In this document: in pieces, positions 33,060 through 46,422 of the stretch | Layout: every line of letters starts with the position of its first letter | Numbering within the stretch: position 1 is the stretch's first letter | NCBI RefSeq assembly: GCF_000208745.1 | Contig: NC_030851.1 | Coordinates: 15,144,335 to 15,208,334, forward strand | DNA: 64,000 bases | Direction: 5' to 3' | Origin: Theobroma cacao | Taxonomy: Eukaryota > Streptophyta > Magnoliopsida > Malvales > Malvaceae | Notes under the pieces: model-generated | Seen by the model: the letters and a program-made list of their open reading frames with translations, nothing else | What the model was told of the DNA's origin: nothing | Databases searched by the model: none | Translations under genes and position numbers: made by a program

Positions 33060-36000
33060 ACCATCTTTTGTGCATGAACAACAAAGGGAACTAAACCACC
33101 AGTATACTTTGGAATGCTTAGTTCTTTTGGCATTAGGGTGTGAAACTTAAAATCATTTACGAAGTATCCTTTGTAACATCTTATCATACATCTTGGACCA
33201 TGAGAGATTTCAAGTATACGTGGGTCAATTTCATCCCTACGTTCTGCAATCTTCCAACATGTAATACAAGATCAAGATTCTTTAATTTACATAAGTAATG
33301 CCTATTTGTTATTAAAAGTTCACTTCTAATTTACATAAACTTACATATTCCTTAAACCATTTCATGAATCTTGCATCACGTACTTTCTCCAACTCCTCTT
33401 CCGATATATGCACGTCTCTTTTCACCATATCATTAAATATCCTATCATCATATCCATAATTTACAAATTAAGTTCATTCTTATGATCAATCATTTAGGTT
33501 TATGGTAGAATAGTACTTAATATATGGGAGTATTTCTTCGTAATTCATTAAAACATATAACTCAGCAGCATAAAACTCATCCTTATTTAAAAATTGAGAT
33601 TTATCTAATGGACCAAAAGCTCACCTAGGATGAGTGAAAATTGAAAGGCGACACGAGAGTCCACGTTTCCCCCATCATCATTACATGGCACTCTATTTAA
33701 TCTTGTTTGCACAGTAGGTTCAAAATACAATGAGCGAAACAAGGAGATTTCCTCGATCATATAAGCCTCACATATAGATCCTTCAACAAATGTGCGATTT
33801 GTCACTTTCTTCTTCAAATCATGCAAAAACCTAAACGTCATAATATTCTTGATACTTAATAAGAACCTAAAACTCTTCTAATAAACTTTTAAAAAACAAA
33901 TAACAGATATAGTACCTTTTAATTGGATACATCCATCAATACTGAATGAGTCCACTAACTTCTGCCTCATAAGGTAAATGAATTGGCAAATGCTCCATAG
34001 AGTTAAAGAAACCGAGAGGAAAGATCTTTTCTAGTTTGCATATAGTTTAACATATTTTTCCTTCCAAAGCTTTCATGTGATGTACATGTATTTAAGTTGA
34101 ACATATATCTCTAAAAAAATGAGATATCTTAGTAATCGCATCCTAAATTGAGTGAGGAACCATATCACGAAAGACAATTGGGAGCAATCATTGAAAAAAA
34201 ATATGACAATCATGACTTTTCATCCCATAAAATTTGTAACAGATCTCATTAACACACTGAGATATGTTCGATGTAAAACTATCAAGTAATCTCAATTGTT
34301 TCACCCAAGCATAAACAATATTTCTTTCTTCCTTACTTAAAGTGTATAAAGCCTTAGGCTTCAAAAAGTTTCCATTATTTTCCTCTAATTCCAATTCTAG
34401 ATGCTTGCAATACACCTTCAAATCTTGTCGTGCCTTTAAGTTGTCTTTCATATTCCCCTTAACATCCATCATTGTGTTGAATATATTCTCAAATACGTTA
34501 CGTTCAATATGCATCACATCTAGATTCTGATGAATAAAAAGTGTATGCTAATAAGGTAATTCCCAGAATATACTCTTTTTCACCCAATTATGACTTACAT
34601 CGTAACCAGGAATCTTTTGTTCACAACATTTTGTTCTAAATGGGATATTAAAAAGTGAATTCAATCGTGACAATATTTCTTCACCTGATAATTGAGGAAT
34701 TAAGAAGTCATGCTCGACTCTTTTTCTAAGAAATTTATCTCTCTGCCTCTTAAAAGGATGATTAAGTGGCAAAAATTATCGATGAAAATAAAAAAAACAA
34801 GGTTTCCTACCATGATCCAATATGAAAGACTTAGAGCGTTCCATGCAATAAGAACATGATAATCGTCCATGAGTGCTCCACCCTGACAACATATCATAAA
34901 TAGAAAAATCATTAATTGTCCATAATAATGCTACCCTTAGTTGGAAATTTTATTTCCTATAAGCATCATATGTGATAACACCCTCAGTCCACAATACTTT
35001 CAACTCATCTATCAAAGATCTCAAGAAAACATCTATGTTTTGGTTTGGACTTTTCTTCCCCGAAATAACCATATTAAGATATATATATATATATATATAT
35101 ATGGTTGTTTCATACACATCCATGGGGTTAAATTGTACACAGTGAGCATTACTAGTCAAACAAAATAGGGTTTTGCAGTTGGTTCGAAAGGATTGAAATC
35201 ATCAATACATAACCTTAGTCTGACATTTCGAGGTTCCATTGCAAATAACTCATGTGTGCGGTTAAAGTGTTGCCAAGCCTCACCATTAATAGGGTGTCTA
35301 AGTACCTCGTCATCACTTTGGCTCTGAGCATGCCACGTCATATGTTCAGCAATTTTTTCTGACATATAAAGCCTTTGAAGCCTTGGTATAAGTGGCAAGT
35401 AACGCAAAATCTTATAAGGAATTTTCTTCTGCCTTTTGACACTTGATTTCATCAGTTTATACCTAGGATGACCACACATCATACAATACTCCAAATCAGC
35501 AGTTTCCTTATAAAATAATATGCAATTATTTTTACAAGAATGAATTTTGATATATTCAAGTCCAAGTTTTTCCATCTTCTTTTTCATTCTATAGAAGTCA
35601 CTAGGTAAAGTTTCATCTGATGGCAACATATTCTTTAATATCTCCAACGAACGATCAAAACACGATTCACTCAAATTAAACTCTGATTTAACATTTAAAA
35701 GTTGCGACACAACTGAAAGCGTTGTATACTTTGTGCAACCTAACCACAAAGGTTCATCCGCGTTCGTTAACAAAGAGTGAAAGCTACCCGCATTTAGATT
35801 TGGATTTTCCTCCATAAATCTTGATCGATTACAATGACTAGAATTGAAAGCAACTTCCGGACCCATAGCATCCCTAACCATTTTAGCATATGGATTTTCT
35901 ATTTCCCCTTCATATGTAGGTTCCTAATATTCCCCATGACTAGCATATGGTTCTCCTTGCATGTCATCTCCACTTCTAGATGATGGTCCAACATCATATT

Positions 36001-36250
36001 CCCCATGTAAACTCCATATTGTGTAAGCACCAGTAAAACACTTTTTTAAGATGTGCTCCGTCACCTTATCGAAATTTACAAACTTGTTGTTGCTACACTG
36101 AGAGCAGGGACATTTAATCTTACTCTCCCACATAAATGTATGGTTAGAAAATGCAAAATCAATGAATTCTTTAACTCCATTTATAAATTCATCTTTAATG
36201 AATCCATCAGAAGTTAGTCAATTGTACATCCAAAATCGATCTCCTGCCAT
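33060..36250 (-). pseudogene. CACTA transposase, TNP2 type, broken
   Basis: It starts MAGDRFWMYN at 36250, with a stop after it, then the transposase-associated zinc-binding domain (KIKCPCSQCSNN, 36133-35924). The Transposase_21 part has SCKNNCILFYKETADLEYC with MMCGHPRY, MTWHAQSQSDDEVLRHPING, RLCIDDFNPF, then NIDVFLRSLIDELKVLW, WTINDFSIYDMLSGWSTHGR and YCMERSK. DUF4218 follows with MMHIERNVFENIF and DNLKARQDLKVYC (34517-34188), then GSICEAYMIEEIS and a DUF4216-like end with KGYFVNDFKFHT near 33150. Frame changes and stops occur throughout. An AT repeat has expanded inside the coding region (35080-35101). Confidence 0.88.
35080..35101. repeat. AT microsatellite inside the transposase gene
   Basis: About 11 AT units translate in frame as an Ile-Tyr repeat between PMDVYETT and LNMVISGKKSP. 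Confidence 0.92.
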
Positions 36251-37870
36251 TTTGTAACCCTAAGTTTCATAGAATATGACAATCAAGAGAAATTCCCATT
36301 CATGCTTACAATTAAAAATGTTAAAAAAACATGTTGTTATGAAATACATTTAAACATTTTAAAATATAAATTAAAATAATATAATAACATGTCAAGATAG
36401 TAAAATTAATCTCGCACAATTTTTTTAAAAAAAGAAATATTGTAGAGGATTGAAAAAAAAATCTATCAAGCTAAGATCAAATTAATTTTTTAATTTGAAA
36501 GTAGAAAATATCTTACTCAAATGTAACACAAAAACCAATCTCAATAAACCAAACAATACCATCTCACTATCCAAAAAAACATTATTATATATATCAAGAC
36601 CATCAGTGTGTAACTCACAAAGGAGTAAACTTGTTCTCCCCAAAATTATACTAACCTGCAACCAAAGAAGCCTCTATTTGTAGACAAACTAGAAGGATGT
36701 GATGCTTTGAGAATGTGATGCTTTGTCTAATCAATCAACCTGCTATAGATTAAGAGAAGTCTCAACCAAAGTTGTCAATGCGATTATGATGAATGCTTTA
36801 GTTTCTCTATTAAAGTAGTGCACTTTATACTAATTGAAAGCATCATTGAAAAAAAAAAAGTTAAGCATAGAAAACAAGGAACCGCGCCATGTAGTTCCTT
36901 GTCCAAAGTTTAATGCACAAAGCATATCTTCAAACCATAAATGCCTTTTTGATGCAATAAAAGTCTACAGCCTCCTTGAGCCTATTTTCCACAAAATGTT
37001 TACTCTTAAATCTAGCTTAAGTAATTCCATGTCGCTATAAAATCTTTAAGCATAACTATAGTGAAATATTTAGAGATTCGATTTTAATAGTAGTCAAACT
37101 TTTTCAATTTACTCAATAGTAGTGAAAGATTTAGAGATTTGATTTTAATAAGTAGTCGGTGACTTTTTATTTCAATGGTGGCCTAACATTTTCTCAGAGA
37201 ATCACATAATCATCAAGCAATCAAAAAATGCCCGATCACAATCACCAATCAACCCCCCCCCCCCCCCAAATTTCTGTATCATATGATAACATCCTTTAAA
37301 TATGAACTTCATTAGTGATTTAATGACAGATTATGTTGATTCTTTTAACATTTTAATTCTCCTATAATCCAAACTTTTCCCTTAAAAAGAGGATTGTGTG
37401 GCTAGGATTTATAGTTTAAAATAATAAAATATAAATGTTATGCAGTTGAATTTCAAGAGAAAAAAAAATCATTAAGAAAGCCTTAATGATGATGATTGAG
37501 TTAAACTACAAAGAATTTGATTTATTGATTTTTTTTAACCCAACACAATTGCAGCATTATATGTTCTTTTTTCCTCTTTAACATTTTAAAAAAAAAAGAA
37601 ACAAATTACAGGATTTGCTTTGTGACTGATAAGGATTACAAGTATAATTCTAATTTTGAAATTTTTTTAATCCTCAACAGTGATATGAGATTTGTTTGAA
37701 TCAACATTTAGGATGAATAGATAATGGAGAAATTCCAGATAGTTCAATATTTAATTTTTGCCTTATATTAATAGTATGAAAAGCAACTTCCACGTGTGAG
37801 ATTACATTCTTTAGGTGAGCAATGTCCTTTTCATTTCAGTTTAATCATGTTTATATGATTTTTTTTTTTT
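36251..37870. other. CACTA interior, upstream side of the transposase, no gene seen
   Basis: AT-rich sequence with A and T runs and a C run (37253-37267). As the transposase reads to the left, this stretch holds its 5' region. No clear promoter can be named. Confidence 0.5.
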
Positions 37871-40300
37871 TAAAAAAAAGAACATCAAGATTTTTATTGA
37901 TGAAGACTGTACAGACAAGCACCCAAAATTATTATGATAAAATTTGTGAGAGTGGCAAAGTTCTGCTGGCTCAAACCGCAGACTAAAAACATCATGGTAA
38001 TCCAGTAGAAACCAACGGTTAGTCTCAAATACTTAGCAACATACCAGCAACATAGAAGAGTTTTCAAACAATGCTACCTTCAAGAACAGCAATCATCCGG
38101 TCATCACACTTCTGTCCCAGAAACATAGTCACACCAGACAATGTACATCTAGCAAAGCAGAGGATCAACCCCCAATATTAATACCATCCACCACAAAACC
38201 CCAGCAAATCGGTAGGAAAAAAAATTGGGCTTTTGTTCACTGGAATTGTTATCATCTTGCAGGTTGATGTTGTTAGGTTCCTGGTTTTCAAGAGAAGGCA
38301 GTTGTTGAAAGTCAAAGGTACATACGAGACTTGCTCTTCTTCTTCATGAAATTTCCGCCAAGTTTTTCAGTTGCATTTGCATTTCAATTCTTTTTGGGAA
38401 GTTCTTTTATTGGATTGAGAAAATTCTTTGATGAGCTGAGATAAAGGATTACGTATATCACGGATGTGGGTCCCTGCTGAGATCCTCTGTAAATGGGTAA
38501 TTGCTGATTGAAATTTTTGTTTTAATCTTGTTACTGTTTGTCTGCTGATTCTTTCCGTGGGGTTATTTAGTTTTGTCTACACGTCCTGTAATTCAACTTA
38601 GAAGAAAAGCTTTTAAACTTTTGCCTCAACTTTTCTTTACCTTGTTTTTACTAACTTGTTTGACTCTATAACAATGCTAGGAATCATGGAAGGAATATAA
38701 TGAATTTGTAAACATTTTCTTTTGTCTTTTCATTGTTTATTTTTTTTACCTATATTTGAGAGACGAACGCTTCTTGTATTATTGACTTGTCGCCATTAAT
38801 TATGTACTCGTGTGATGTAAATTTATTGGGTTAGTTGCATTCACTCTAGGATGTTATGTAAGACTGATGATGCCTTGACTCTTGAGGTGATAAGTCGTAA
38901 TCTGGTACAGTTTTGTGATCTAACTTTCTTAGATACCTTGTTGGATGTTTTCTTTTATTAAAGCATGCTATTACACACTATGTTATGCACTATGATGTTG
39001 TGAGTCTTTAAGATTATTTCCTATTTTAGGCCTTTTTCCCCCCAAAAGAAGGTGCCTCTGAGTTGTAGAATAATCTAGTAAGTTATTGTTAACGACACTA
39101 ATGGAAGCACAAAGAACCGGCTTTTTGGATTAAACGTATGAATTCTAGGCCTAGGCATTGGAAAATTAGACTGCTTAGTTCTTGCTGATTTAGAACTTGT
39201 GACACTACCTTCAGTAATTGGGCTTCTGGACAGATGTGTGTCATTGTTGCATTGTTGTACAATTTTGCATTTATGTGCCGTATAAATTGATTTTACCTCA
39301 GCATTACCTAAATGTTAAATAGATTGAATTGTGATTCTGTCTTTTATATGATTATGCAGTGCTTTTTAAAAGCAACCTACCATATGAAATGTTATGTATG
39401 CATATTTTCTTTTAGTGGTTTGGGTTGAGGGAGCAGGTGATGAGCTGAAGATACTTTTGGTATTGGAATTTTCTGAGTTTCCAACTACTGAAGAAGTTGA
39501 ATGGTATTCATTAATTCTTTATAAGCTTATATTGAACATCAACATACTTTCTGCATTTGCTGCTACTTGCCAAAGGAAATATTCTGAATATTCCCATGAA
39601 GAAATCTGCTTCATACCTAGAATATGGCTGTTACATTTTGGTGGTAACTTGGCAGTTATCTAGTTGTCTTAGTCAAATAGGTAAACCAAACCCTAATTAT
39701 ATTTTTGCAATTTTTTAGGAATAAGATGATATACCAAACGAAACTTAAAAATAAAAAAATGAAAAAAAAATAGAAGGAGAAAAGAAACAGAAACTCATGG
39801 AGATTTACGTCCGAATCGTTTCTCTCTTACGCAACTGCCTTCCAAATCGAAGGGAGAGAAATCCTTGTGAAAAGACAAAGCAAAACACAAGATCACAAAC
39901 CCTACAAAACTATGCAATTCAAACCATAGTCAGCCAAACACAAAAAGGAAAAATTGAAGCAAAAGAGTCATACAAAAACAAAAGGAAAAAGTTCCAGCCC
40001 AGAGATTGGACGGTTCACAATCTAGGAGGCTCGGCTTCAGTTTTTCTTTGGGAGTTGTTTGCTTCGGGTTCTGGTATCTTTAAGAGCTTTTTTAGACCTC
40101 AGTTCAAAAGGAAAAGAAAGGTGAAGGGAGGTCGTAGAAAGCCCGACGACAGATAGGGACGACGAAGGAGGAGCGATTCGTTTCTAGGTTTTGGAGAGAG
40201 GGAAGAGGGATTGATAAACAAAATAACAAAAGCAATGGAAGAAAAAGAGAGTGGCACACCGTTTAGTAGAAAGAATGTCCTGTAAAAAGGAGTAGGGCTC
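37871..40300. other. Segment inside the CACTA element unlike the rest; possible captured host sequence
   Basis: Two parts (about 37890-38540 and 39780-40300) are less AT-rich than the surroundings and lack the subterminal motif. On the plus strand TTGCAG precedes GTTGATGTTG near 38260 and AAAGGTACAT follows near 38320, like an exon between splice sites; TTTTAG precedes TGGTTTGGG at 39416. The 39780-40300 part, read on the minus strand, looks like a plant leader. I do not recognise a protein on either strand. Confidence 0.35.
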
Positions 40301-41040
40301 TAGCCCATGAACGCCCATTAGGGAAAGTCCAAGGCTGTTGGGCTTAAATCCAACCTATTGAATAAGTCTTTAGACCCTTTTTATATTTTTCAACCTATTT
40401 CATTTTCATCCACACACAAGTTTGAGTCTCTATAGTTTCTATATCAACAAAAGTTTAAATAATTTATATTTTATTAATAAATAAATAAAATTTAAATATA
40501 TAAATAAATCTTAATATATTTATATTAAACTTATTATGTAATGAATAATTAATAATAATAATAATATCTTTAGATATTTATAACATATTAGACATTAATG
40601 TACAATGTAACATATTTATTATTATTAAATGATAAACAAAATTAATATTATTTTATTATTTATTTATAATATATTTATTAATTATTAACTAAATTTATCA
40701 TTTTGTAAAATATTAATTACTTATTTATAATAAGCATAAGTAATTTTGTAAAAACTAAGATAATAATTACTAATAAAGTTATTAAAATATAATCATATAA
40801 ATAAAGTTAATAAAGTTACTAATAAAGGTTATAATTACTAATAAACTATTATTAGTTTTTGTTTAATAGATTATTGAATTTTATCACCTATTTTTATGAA
40901 AGAAAACATATTTATATTTTTAATATTGTAAAATCTAGTATGTGTATATTTAATTTTATTAATATATTTCCTATAAAAGATTAATAAAATTTTAAAAAAT
41001 TCTTAATATATTTTAAATAAAAAATTTAAAGAATAGTAAT
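40301..41040. other. Extremely AT-rich stretch before the right CACTA end
   Basis: From about 40430 it consists almost only of TAATAA, AATAAATA and TATTTATAAT text. No gene. Confidence 0.7.
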
Positions 41041-41365
41041 ACTGACGGAATTTTCAAACGAAAAATTTCATTGAAAAATCTGGTGGGCTTTAAATTTTTT
41101 TTTAGCCTTAAACTTTCCAACAGATTTCCAACGAATTATTTTTCGTTGGAAATTTCTAACGAAAATCCGTCGGAAATTCTGTTGGAACGTTTGGAGGCAA
41201 TAAAATTTTTTTGTGCCAAAAATTTTTTTGACAGATTTCCAACAGAATTTATCCATTGGAATTATTCCATTGGAAATCCGTCGTAAAAAGTCACAAGAAA
41301 TTTTCATCGAAATTCTGTTAGAAATTTTCAACGAAAAATTTCCAACGAAATTCTATCCGTGGGAG
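41041..41365. repeat. CACTA right subterminal repeats
   Basis: Several copies of the TTTCCAACGAA / TTCGTTGGAAA motif in both orientations, matching 31440-32030. Confidence 0.8.
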
Positions 41366-41389
41366 AAAACTAATTTTCTTGTATTGTTT

Positions 41390-42721
41390 TAGAGGCTTTG
41401 TCAATAGGTATTTATAAGCATTGAAGAATGTACCCGTTAAAGCAAATTTGAAATGAACTTTCGTACGTTCTGGCTAATTTCCACATTTTTGTCGCACATG
41501 GAAAATCGATTCTTTGATCAAGAGTTGTCGGTTCTTCATAAAGTTTAGAACTCTTTATTTTTTGAGTATTAATTATTCTTTCCTAGGATGTTAGTTCTTC
41601 ATAAAGTTTGAAACTTTTTCTTTTTGGACAATTGATTCTTCTTTCCTTAGATGTCGGTTTTTCCTCAACTTGTTTCAAAGGTGACATCTTTACATTTTTA
41701 GAGAATCGATTCTTCTTCCTCAAGGTGTTAGTTCTTCACTATAGATTAGGGCCAAAATTTGAATTTCAACTTGATTTTTAATGTTATAATCTTATCCATT
41801 CACACCATCTTTTTCTTTTTCACCAAGTTTTTGATTTTTTCTTTTGGTGCTTTAAGAACCGATATCTTTTTTACGTAGAATCGATTTTTGGTCTCCAGAC
41901 TTGTGCTCTTTGGTTCATTCTTCACTCAAAACCAGCATTTGCTATATGAAGAATCAATTCTTTCTTCTTGTATTTTTGCCTTCTGCATTCTGTTCTCCCA
42001 AAATTGATTTTTGCTCTCGAAGGCGTTGGTTATTCTCAATTCTAGTAGCCTCTATTTTCCAAGAACTAGCTCCTTCTTTTCTCAAGATCGATTCTTCACT
42101 GTTTCTTTCTGCTAAGAACTAACCTCTCCCATTTTTATAATTGATTCCTCTTATGATAAACAAATAAATTTTTCTTTCTTCTCATTTAAGAATCAAACCT
42201 TTACATTTGATAATTCAATTTTTAGACAAGCACTTTGAGTTTAAAAACAAAAACTCTTTGAGAAAACTTAGAAACGTATCTTTAAGTTCAAAAGTATTAT
42301 CATTCACTTTCAAAACATATTCAATCAATCTTAGTATTTCAAGCTATCTTTCTTTGTAAAATCAGCTTCAAAACCTCCTTGAGAATTTTCTTCAGATTCA
42401 GAAGCATCTTTCATTAATTTTCAAACCATATTAGGTTAATCAATTTTGTTATTTCAAAACCAAGATAAAGCTAATAATCTCCCTCTTTTTGATATGACAA
42501 AATTAAGAGCTAAATTTACTCATTAAAGAACTCCCCTTAAAATTGTGCTCATGATTTCAAAAGGTTTCAAAACCAAGAAAAAAGAATTGAAAACATTTTT
42601 CTCAAGTAGAACTCTCCCTGAATTTGTGCTCTTTTTAAAAAGATTTACATTTGAGTTTGAAAGCATTTTGAGAATATTTTTGGAAAATCCAACCATGAGA
42701 TTTTGAGAAGTTAAGCTTAGG
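41390..42721 (-). repeat. Element D: 3' LTR, part 2
   Basis: It continues the sequence broken at 31418. From about 41500 to 42130 it has a loose tandem series in which AATCGATTCT or AATTGATTCT recurs every 60-90 bases next to a GGTTCTTC or AGTTCTTC block. It ends at TTAGG, the target duplication of B. Confidence 0.65.
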
Positions 42722-44145
42722 TGTCAGTTAAAATCCTACTACGCAAGTATATGTATCGAATAGATAGTATATTAGTAAGTAGGATATCGATCCCACAGGG
42801 AATTAATCTAAAACTTTACTAAGTACTAAAATTAGAACAATTTAATCTTATCCAAATAATCAAAATTAAATAATTGATTAAAACTAAAATTAAAACCAAT
42901 AAGAAAAATCAAAATAATAACTTGAGAAAATATCAAATCAAACTAGCCTAGGATCACAATATCCCTCACACTTCATCTAAGTCTTACCTTTCTTACTTAA
43001 CTTATTTCAATGGGTTGAATTGCTAACCTAGAGTCCTAAATTATTTATAAGGGTCTCCCAACTCAACTTATAAAAATATATATTTAACCAAAACACTATA
43101 TCCCTATGTGATTTGAAATTAAAACAGACTCATTAAGTTCAGGCTCTAATCTGGCTACATACGGCCTATAAGTATATCCCTATCCAATACTCAAATCAAT
43201 TAATTTGATCATACGCTATCCCAATTTTAGTATACTCTAAACTCCCTTTCCGAAGTTTGTTTAGGTTCCTAAATCAATTTAATTGGTGATTAGGCAATTA
43301 AAAGCATTAAGAACAAATTGGAATAAACAATTCAAATCCCATTAAAAATAAGTAAGAAAGAGATTAAAAATCTAGACTACATGTGAGTTCAATTGCAATC
43401 CTAGAAAAAGAAATTTAGCTACTCATAATTGTAAAATAAAATAACATTGTATAAAATTCAACCATTGAAAGTATCAAGAAAGATAAAAGTTAAGGAAGAA
43501 AACAAAACAATATTCTCCGCCTTGATCTTCAAGTTTCAGCCTTAACTTCTAGTTTCTTGAATCTCCCAAAGGTTGTCTTCTTAATGTTGTCAAAACATAT
43601 CCTATTTATACTAATACATTAAACCTAAAGTTCCTTAAGCTGACCTAGGGTTTATTTGGGCTTAAGAATGTAATAAAAGGCCCAAAAATCAATTATTAGT
43701 CTTTACAAATTTTCATTCCCGGCACAGTACGTCCAGCCATTTTCCAACACGATTTTCTCTATCTTCAAGGCAGAACTGGGCAAAGTGATCTTCATTAAAG
43801 TTGTAGCTCTGTCTCTTAGCTTTCCAATTGTCCAAGAATCGCATCATTTAAAGTTCCGTAACTTGAGATATGTTCAAAATACCAAAATATACGCAAGTAG
43901 ATTCTAGGTCTTTCAACACCTTACTTTCCAAAATTAAGCCCAATCACTTTTAATCCTAAAAAAAATAAAAACCAATAAATAATAACTAAAATAAAAGGAA
44001 TAATATAAAATTAAAATAACTCACTAAAAAGTACCTAATCATAAAAACATCTAAAAAATAATTAAATTATAATTGAAAATTGAGGACTTAGCTAATATTT
44101 AATAACAAAATTAGAGTAAAATAATTCTATAAAATAAAATTGTCA
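42722..44145 (-). repeat. 3' LTR of element B
   Basis: Minus strand TGACAATTTTATTTT to TTTTAACTGACA. TATAAATA is at 43610-43603 on the minus strand. Two changes damage the opening palindrome that is perfect in the 5' LTR. Confidence 0.92.
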
Positions 44146-45393
44146 CACCTCCAAACTTAAGATTTTGCTAGTCCTCGAGCAAAAGAAAATCACAAAAAGA
44201 AAACTAAAACATTAACAAAAATCCTTAAACGAGAGATAGAAATACCAAATCATGATTTCCCAATTTTTCCTCAAAAATTAACTCCAATTCCAACTTAAGG
44301 TAACATACAGCTAATCCTTAAATTCATGCATCAATTCAAGTGAAACTTAATTCTCGAATGGACTTCCCGTGTGTGTGTGAATACCCTCTTACAAAGAATA
44401 TCATGCAATTCAAATTAATTTATGCCAAATCTAAGCATAGATTAGTACTAAGATCCCATAAGTTTGCTTTTCATCTCTCTCTCCACTAATGTAGATTAAC
44501 ACTAATGCAAGAATCAATAGGTCTTTATAAAGCTTGTAATGTAAGGCTAAAGTCAAGGTATGATAAAGGATATATTTAGGCTCAAATTCACCCTAAGCAC
44601 TTAATCAATCTAGATCATATAAAGAGCTCAATTTTTTTTTTTTGTATATCACCCCCAAACTTGAAGTAAACTTTCCTTTGTACAACACACTTTATTCCTT
44701 TTCTTTTTCTCTCTTTTTTTTTTTAACCCCCAAACTTATTTTTGACAATTATAGACTAGGGGTAATTTTACTAACAACTTTCACCTTTTTTTTTTTTGCA
44801 CTTTCTCCCTCACTTTATTCTTAAGCTCAAATCATTCTTTAGAAAGATTAAAATACTTAGAGAGTGAAAGGTTCAAATTGCATGGAATTAGATAAACAGG
44901 GCAAGGCTAATATAACTATGTAATTACAAGAAAAAGGTAAATTAGGCTAAAAAAGAGTGACTAAGAATAAATATAACAAGGTAGGCTCAAAAAGGCTCAA
45001 ACGATCCAAATATGGCCTAAATCACTTCCTATCCTAAGTGTTATCTAAGATTTCACCTCGAGAGAGAATCAAACAAATTCTAGAATTCTTGACTTCACTA
45101 TACTTTTTCATCAACATAAAATTTCTCTAAATCACACAAAAATTCTAAATAAAAGAGTATAGTGCTCAAATTATTGGAAATCACATTCTAAAATAAAGCT
45201 AACACAAGAATATCACATAAAATTAAATCCTAACTATATGCTTCCCAAAAGCAAAGAATCAAAAAATAATTAAAATATCATCCTAGGATTGGGACAATCA
45301 AGAATAAGATATAACTATCTAAAAAAAATTTTTTTTAACACAACAAAACATGCAAATCACAAATTCTAAACTACTCCCCCAAACTTAGAATGA
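44146..45393 (-). other. Element B: 3' non-coding region with repeated purine tracts
   Basis: The terminal tract AAGTTTGGAGGTG touches the LTR (44158-44146 on the minus strand), preceded by GGACTAGCAAAATCTT. Further tracts AAGTTTGGGGGTG and AAGTTTGGGGGTT lie near 44645-44665 and 44723-44740, and another at 45388-45372. The rest is AT-rich without a gene. Confidence 0.7.
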
Positions 45394-45409
45394 ACATTGT
45401 CCTCAATGT
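45372..45409 (-). other. Element B: hairpin followed by an internal purine tract
   Basis: On the minus strand ACATTG and CAATGT pair around AGGA (45409-45394), followed by AAGTTTGGGGGAGTAG. This is the same pair of signals as 19232-19275 of A, in both cases just after the extra ORF. Confidence 0.65.
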
Positions 45410-45467
45410 GATAAAATAAATTAACAGACAAGGGACAAGAATACTCCCCTCACTCCAAATCGGTAGT

Positions 45468-46422
45468 CTACAAGTTCGCAGCATCAGCACCACCAAAATC
45501 ATCTTCAAAGTCAGAATCCGTAGGTAACGAAGGAAAAGTAGACATATCCATCCCAACGTGTGTAGCATAGGCTCGCATCATCTGTTCAATTGCCTGATTC
45601 TGCCTTTCTTGACGATCTAAATGACGATCGATGCACTCCATCCATTGAGCAACACAACGTGTGGGCACTGCTTGTGGAGGTGGGATAGCAGCTTGGGAAG
45701 AACTACCAGCAACTTGTGTAGATTCCTCTAATCTCTGAAGAATGCCCACGGTGATAGGAAGTTTTGGTTGTTGAAGTTCTTCTTTATCACTCAATTGCAC
45801 ACCAGCTTGCGCACATAAGGCAGTGATGAGGGAAGGAAAACCTATACCATCTCGTTTAGTGCGACCCGTATGTAGGATGGCATGGGAGATAACCTTACCA
45901 ACATCAATGGATTTATGTGTGACAATAGCATAAATAAGCACTGCACGATCCTTCGTGACATCACTGATATGAGTGGAAGGGAGTAACCGTGCTGCTACAA
46001 AATGTAACCAAACTTTCAACTCTTTTTTCATGACACTCTGTTTGAAGGAAACTGGCTCACCATGCGATGTCTTCCATTGAGCTCCTTCAATGCACAACGT
46101 TGATATAATCTCATTGCAATCCTGATGATCGCCCAAATAGAACAAATGCCACACCATTAACATGCTCAACCACATTCGCATAAAACTCTCGTACTACAGG
46201 AACCACTACTGCATCAGGTTGGTGACAAAATTGACGCCAATATCTGTCACGAATCAGGTCATTAATCTCCTTGTAAGGCAGAATGGGGATCTCTATTCCT
46301 CGTTCGGGAATGGGCACTTTGTTGATCAAGGATGTATGATAGCGCGCAGAGGCTTTGGCAGATATAAACTTCAATCTATCAAAAGATCCACTAGAACTTG
46401 GCTTGGATCGTTTTGGTGCCAT
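45468..46422 (-). pseudogene. Element B: extra ORF between pol and the 3' LTR (plant transposon protein / env-like class)
   Basis: It starts MAPKRSKPSSSGSFDRLKFI at 46422 and reads FCHQPDAVVVPVVREFYANV, then breaks at about 46140: some 40 residues present in A are missing and the frame changes. It resumes at CNEIISTLCIEGAQW, VWLHFVAARLLPSTHISD, a Ser/Ala/Pro linker, a QNQAIEQMMRAYATHVGMD helix and an acidic end, stopping at 45468. Apart from the deletion there are no stops. It is the homologue of 18070-19170. No membrane segment is visible. Confidence 0.78.

Larger units (their letters stand above)
31419..41386 (-). mobile_element. CACTA (En/Spm-type) DNA transposon
   Basis: The left end is CACTACCAAAAAC and the right end, read inward on the minus strand, is CAATACAAGAAAA; both are worn forms of the family end CACTACAAGAAAA. 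TTT flanks it on both sides (31416-31418 and 41387-41389), the 3-bp duplication typical of CACTA elements. Subterminal repeats lie at both ends. The interior has TNP2-type transposase and a second, TNPA-like gene, both on the minus strand and both broken. The element sits in the LTR of D. Confidence 0.87.

Noticed and set aside
39797..40156. A 119-codon frame rich in Lys and Arg
   Set aside because: No known domain. The block looks more like a leader on the opposite strand, so I list only the segment.
40430..41030. Extremely AT-rich block as a scaffold attachment site or origin
   Set aside because: Composition alone cannot support it, and the block lies inside a transposon.
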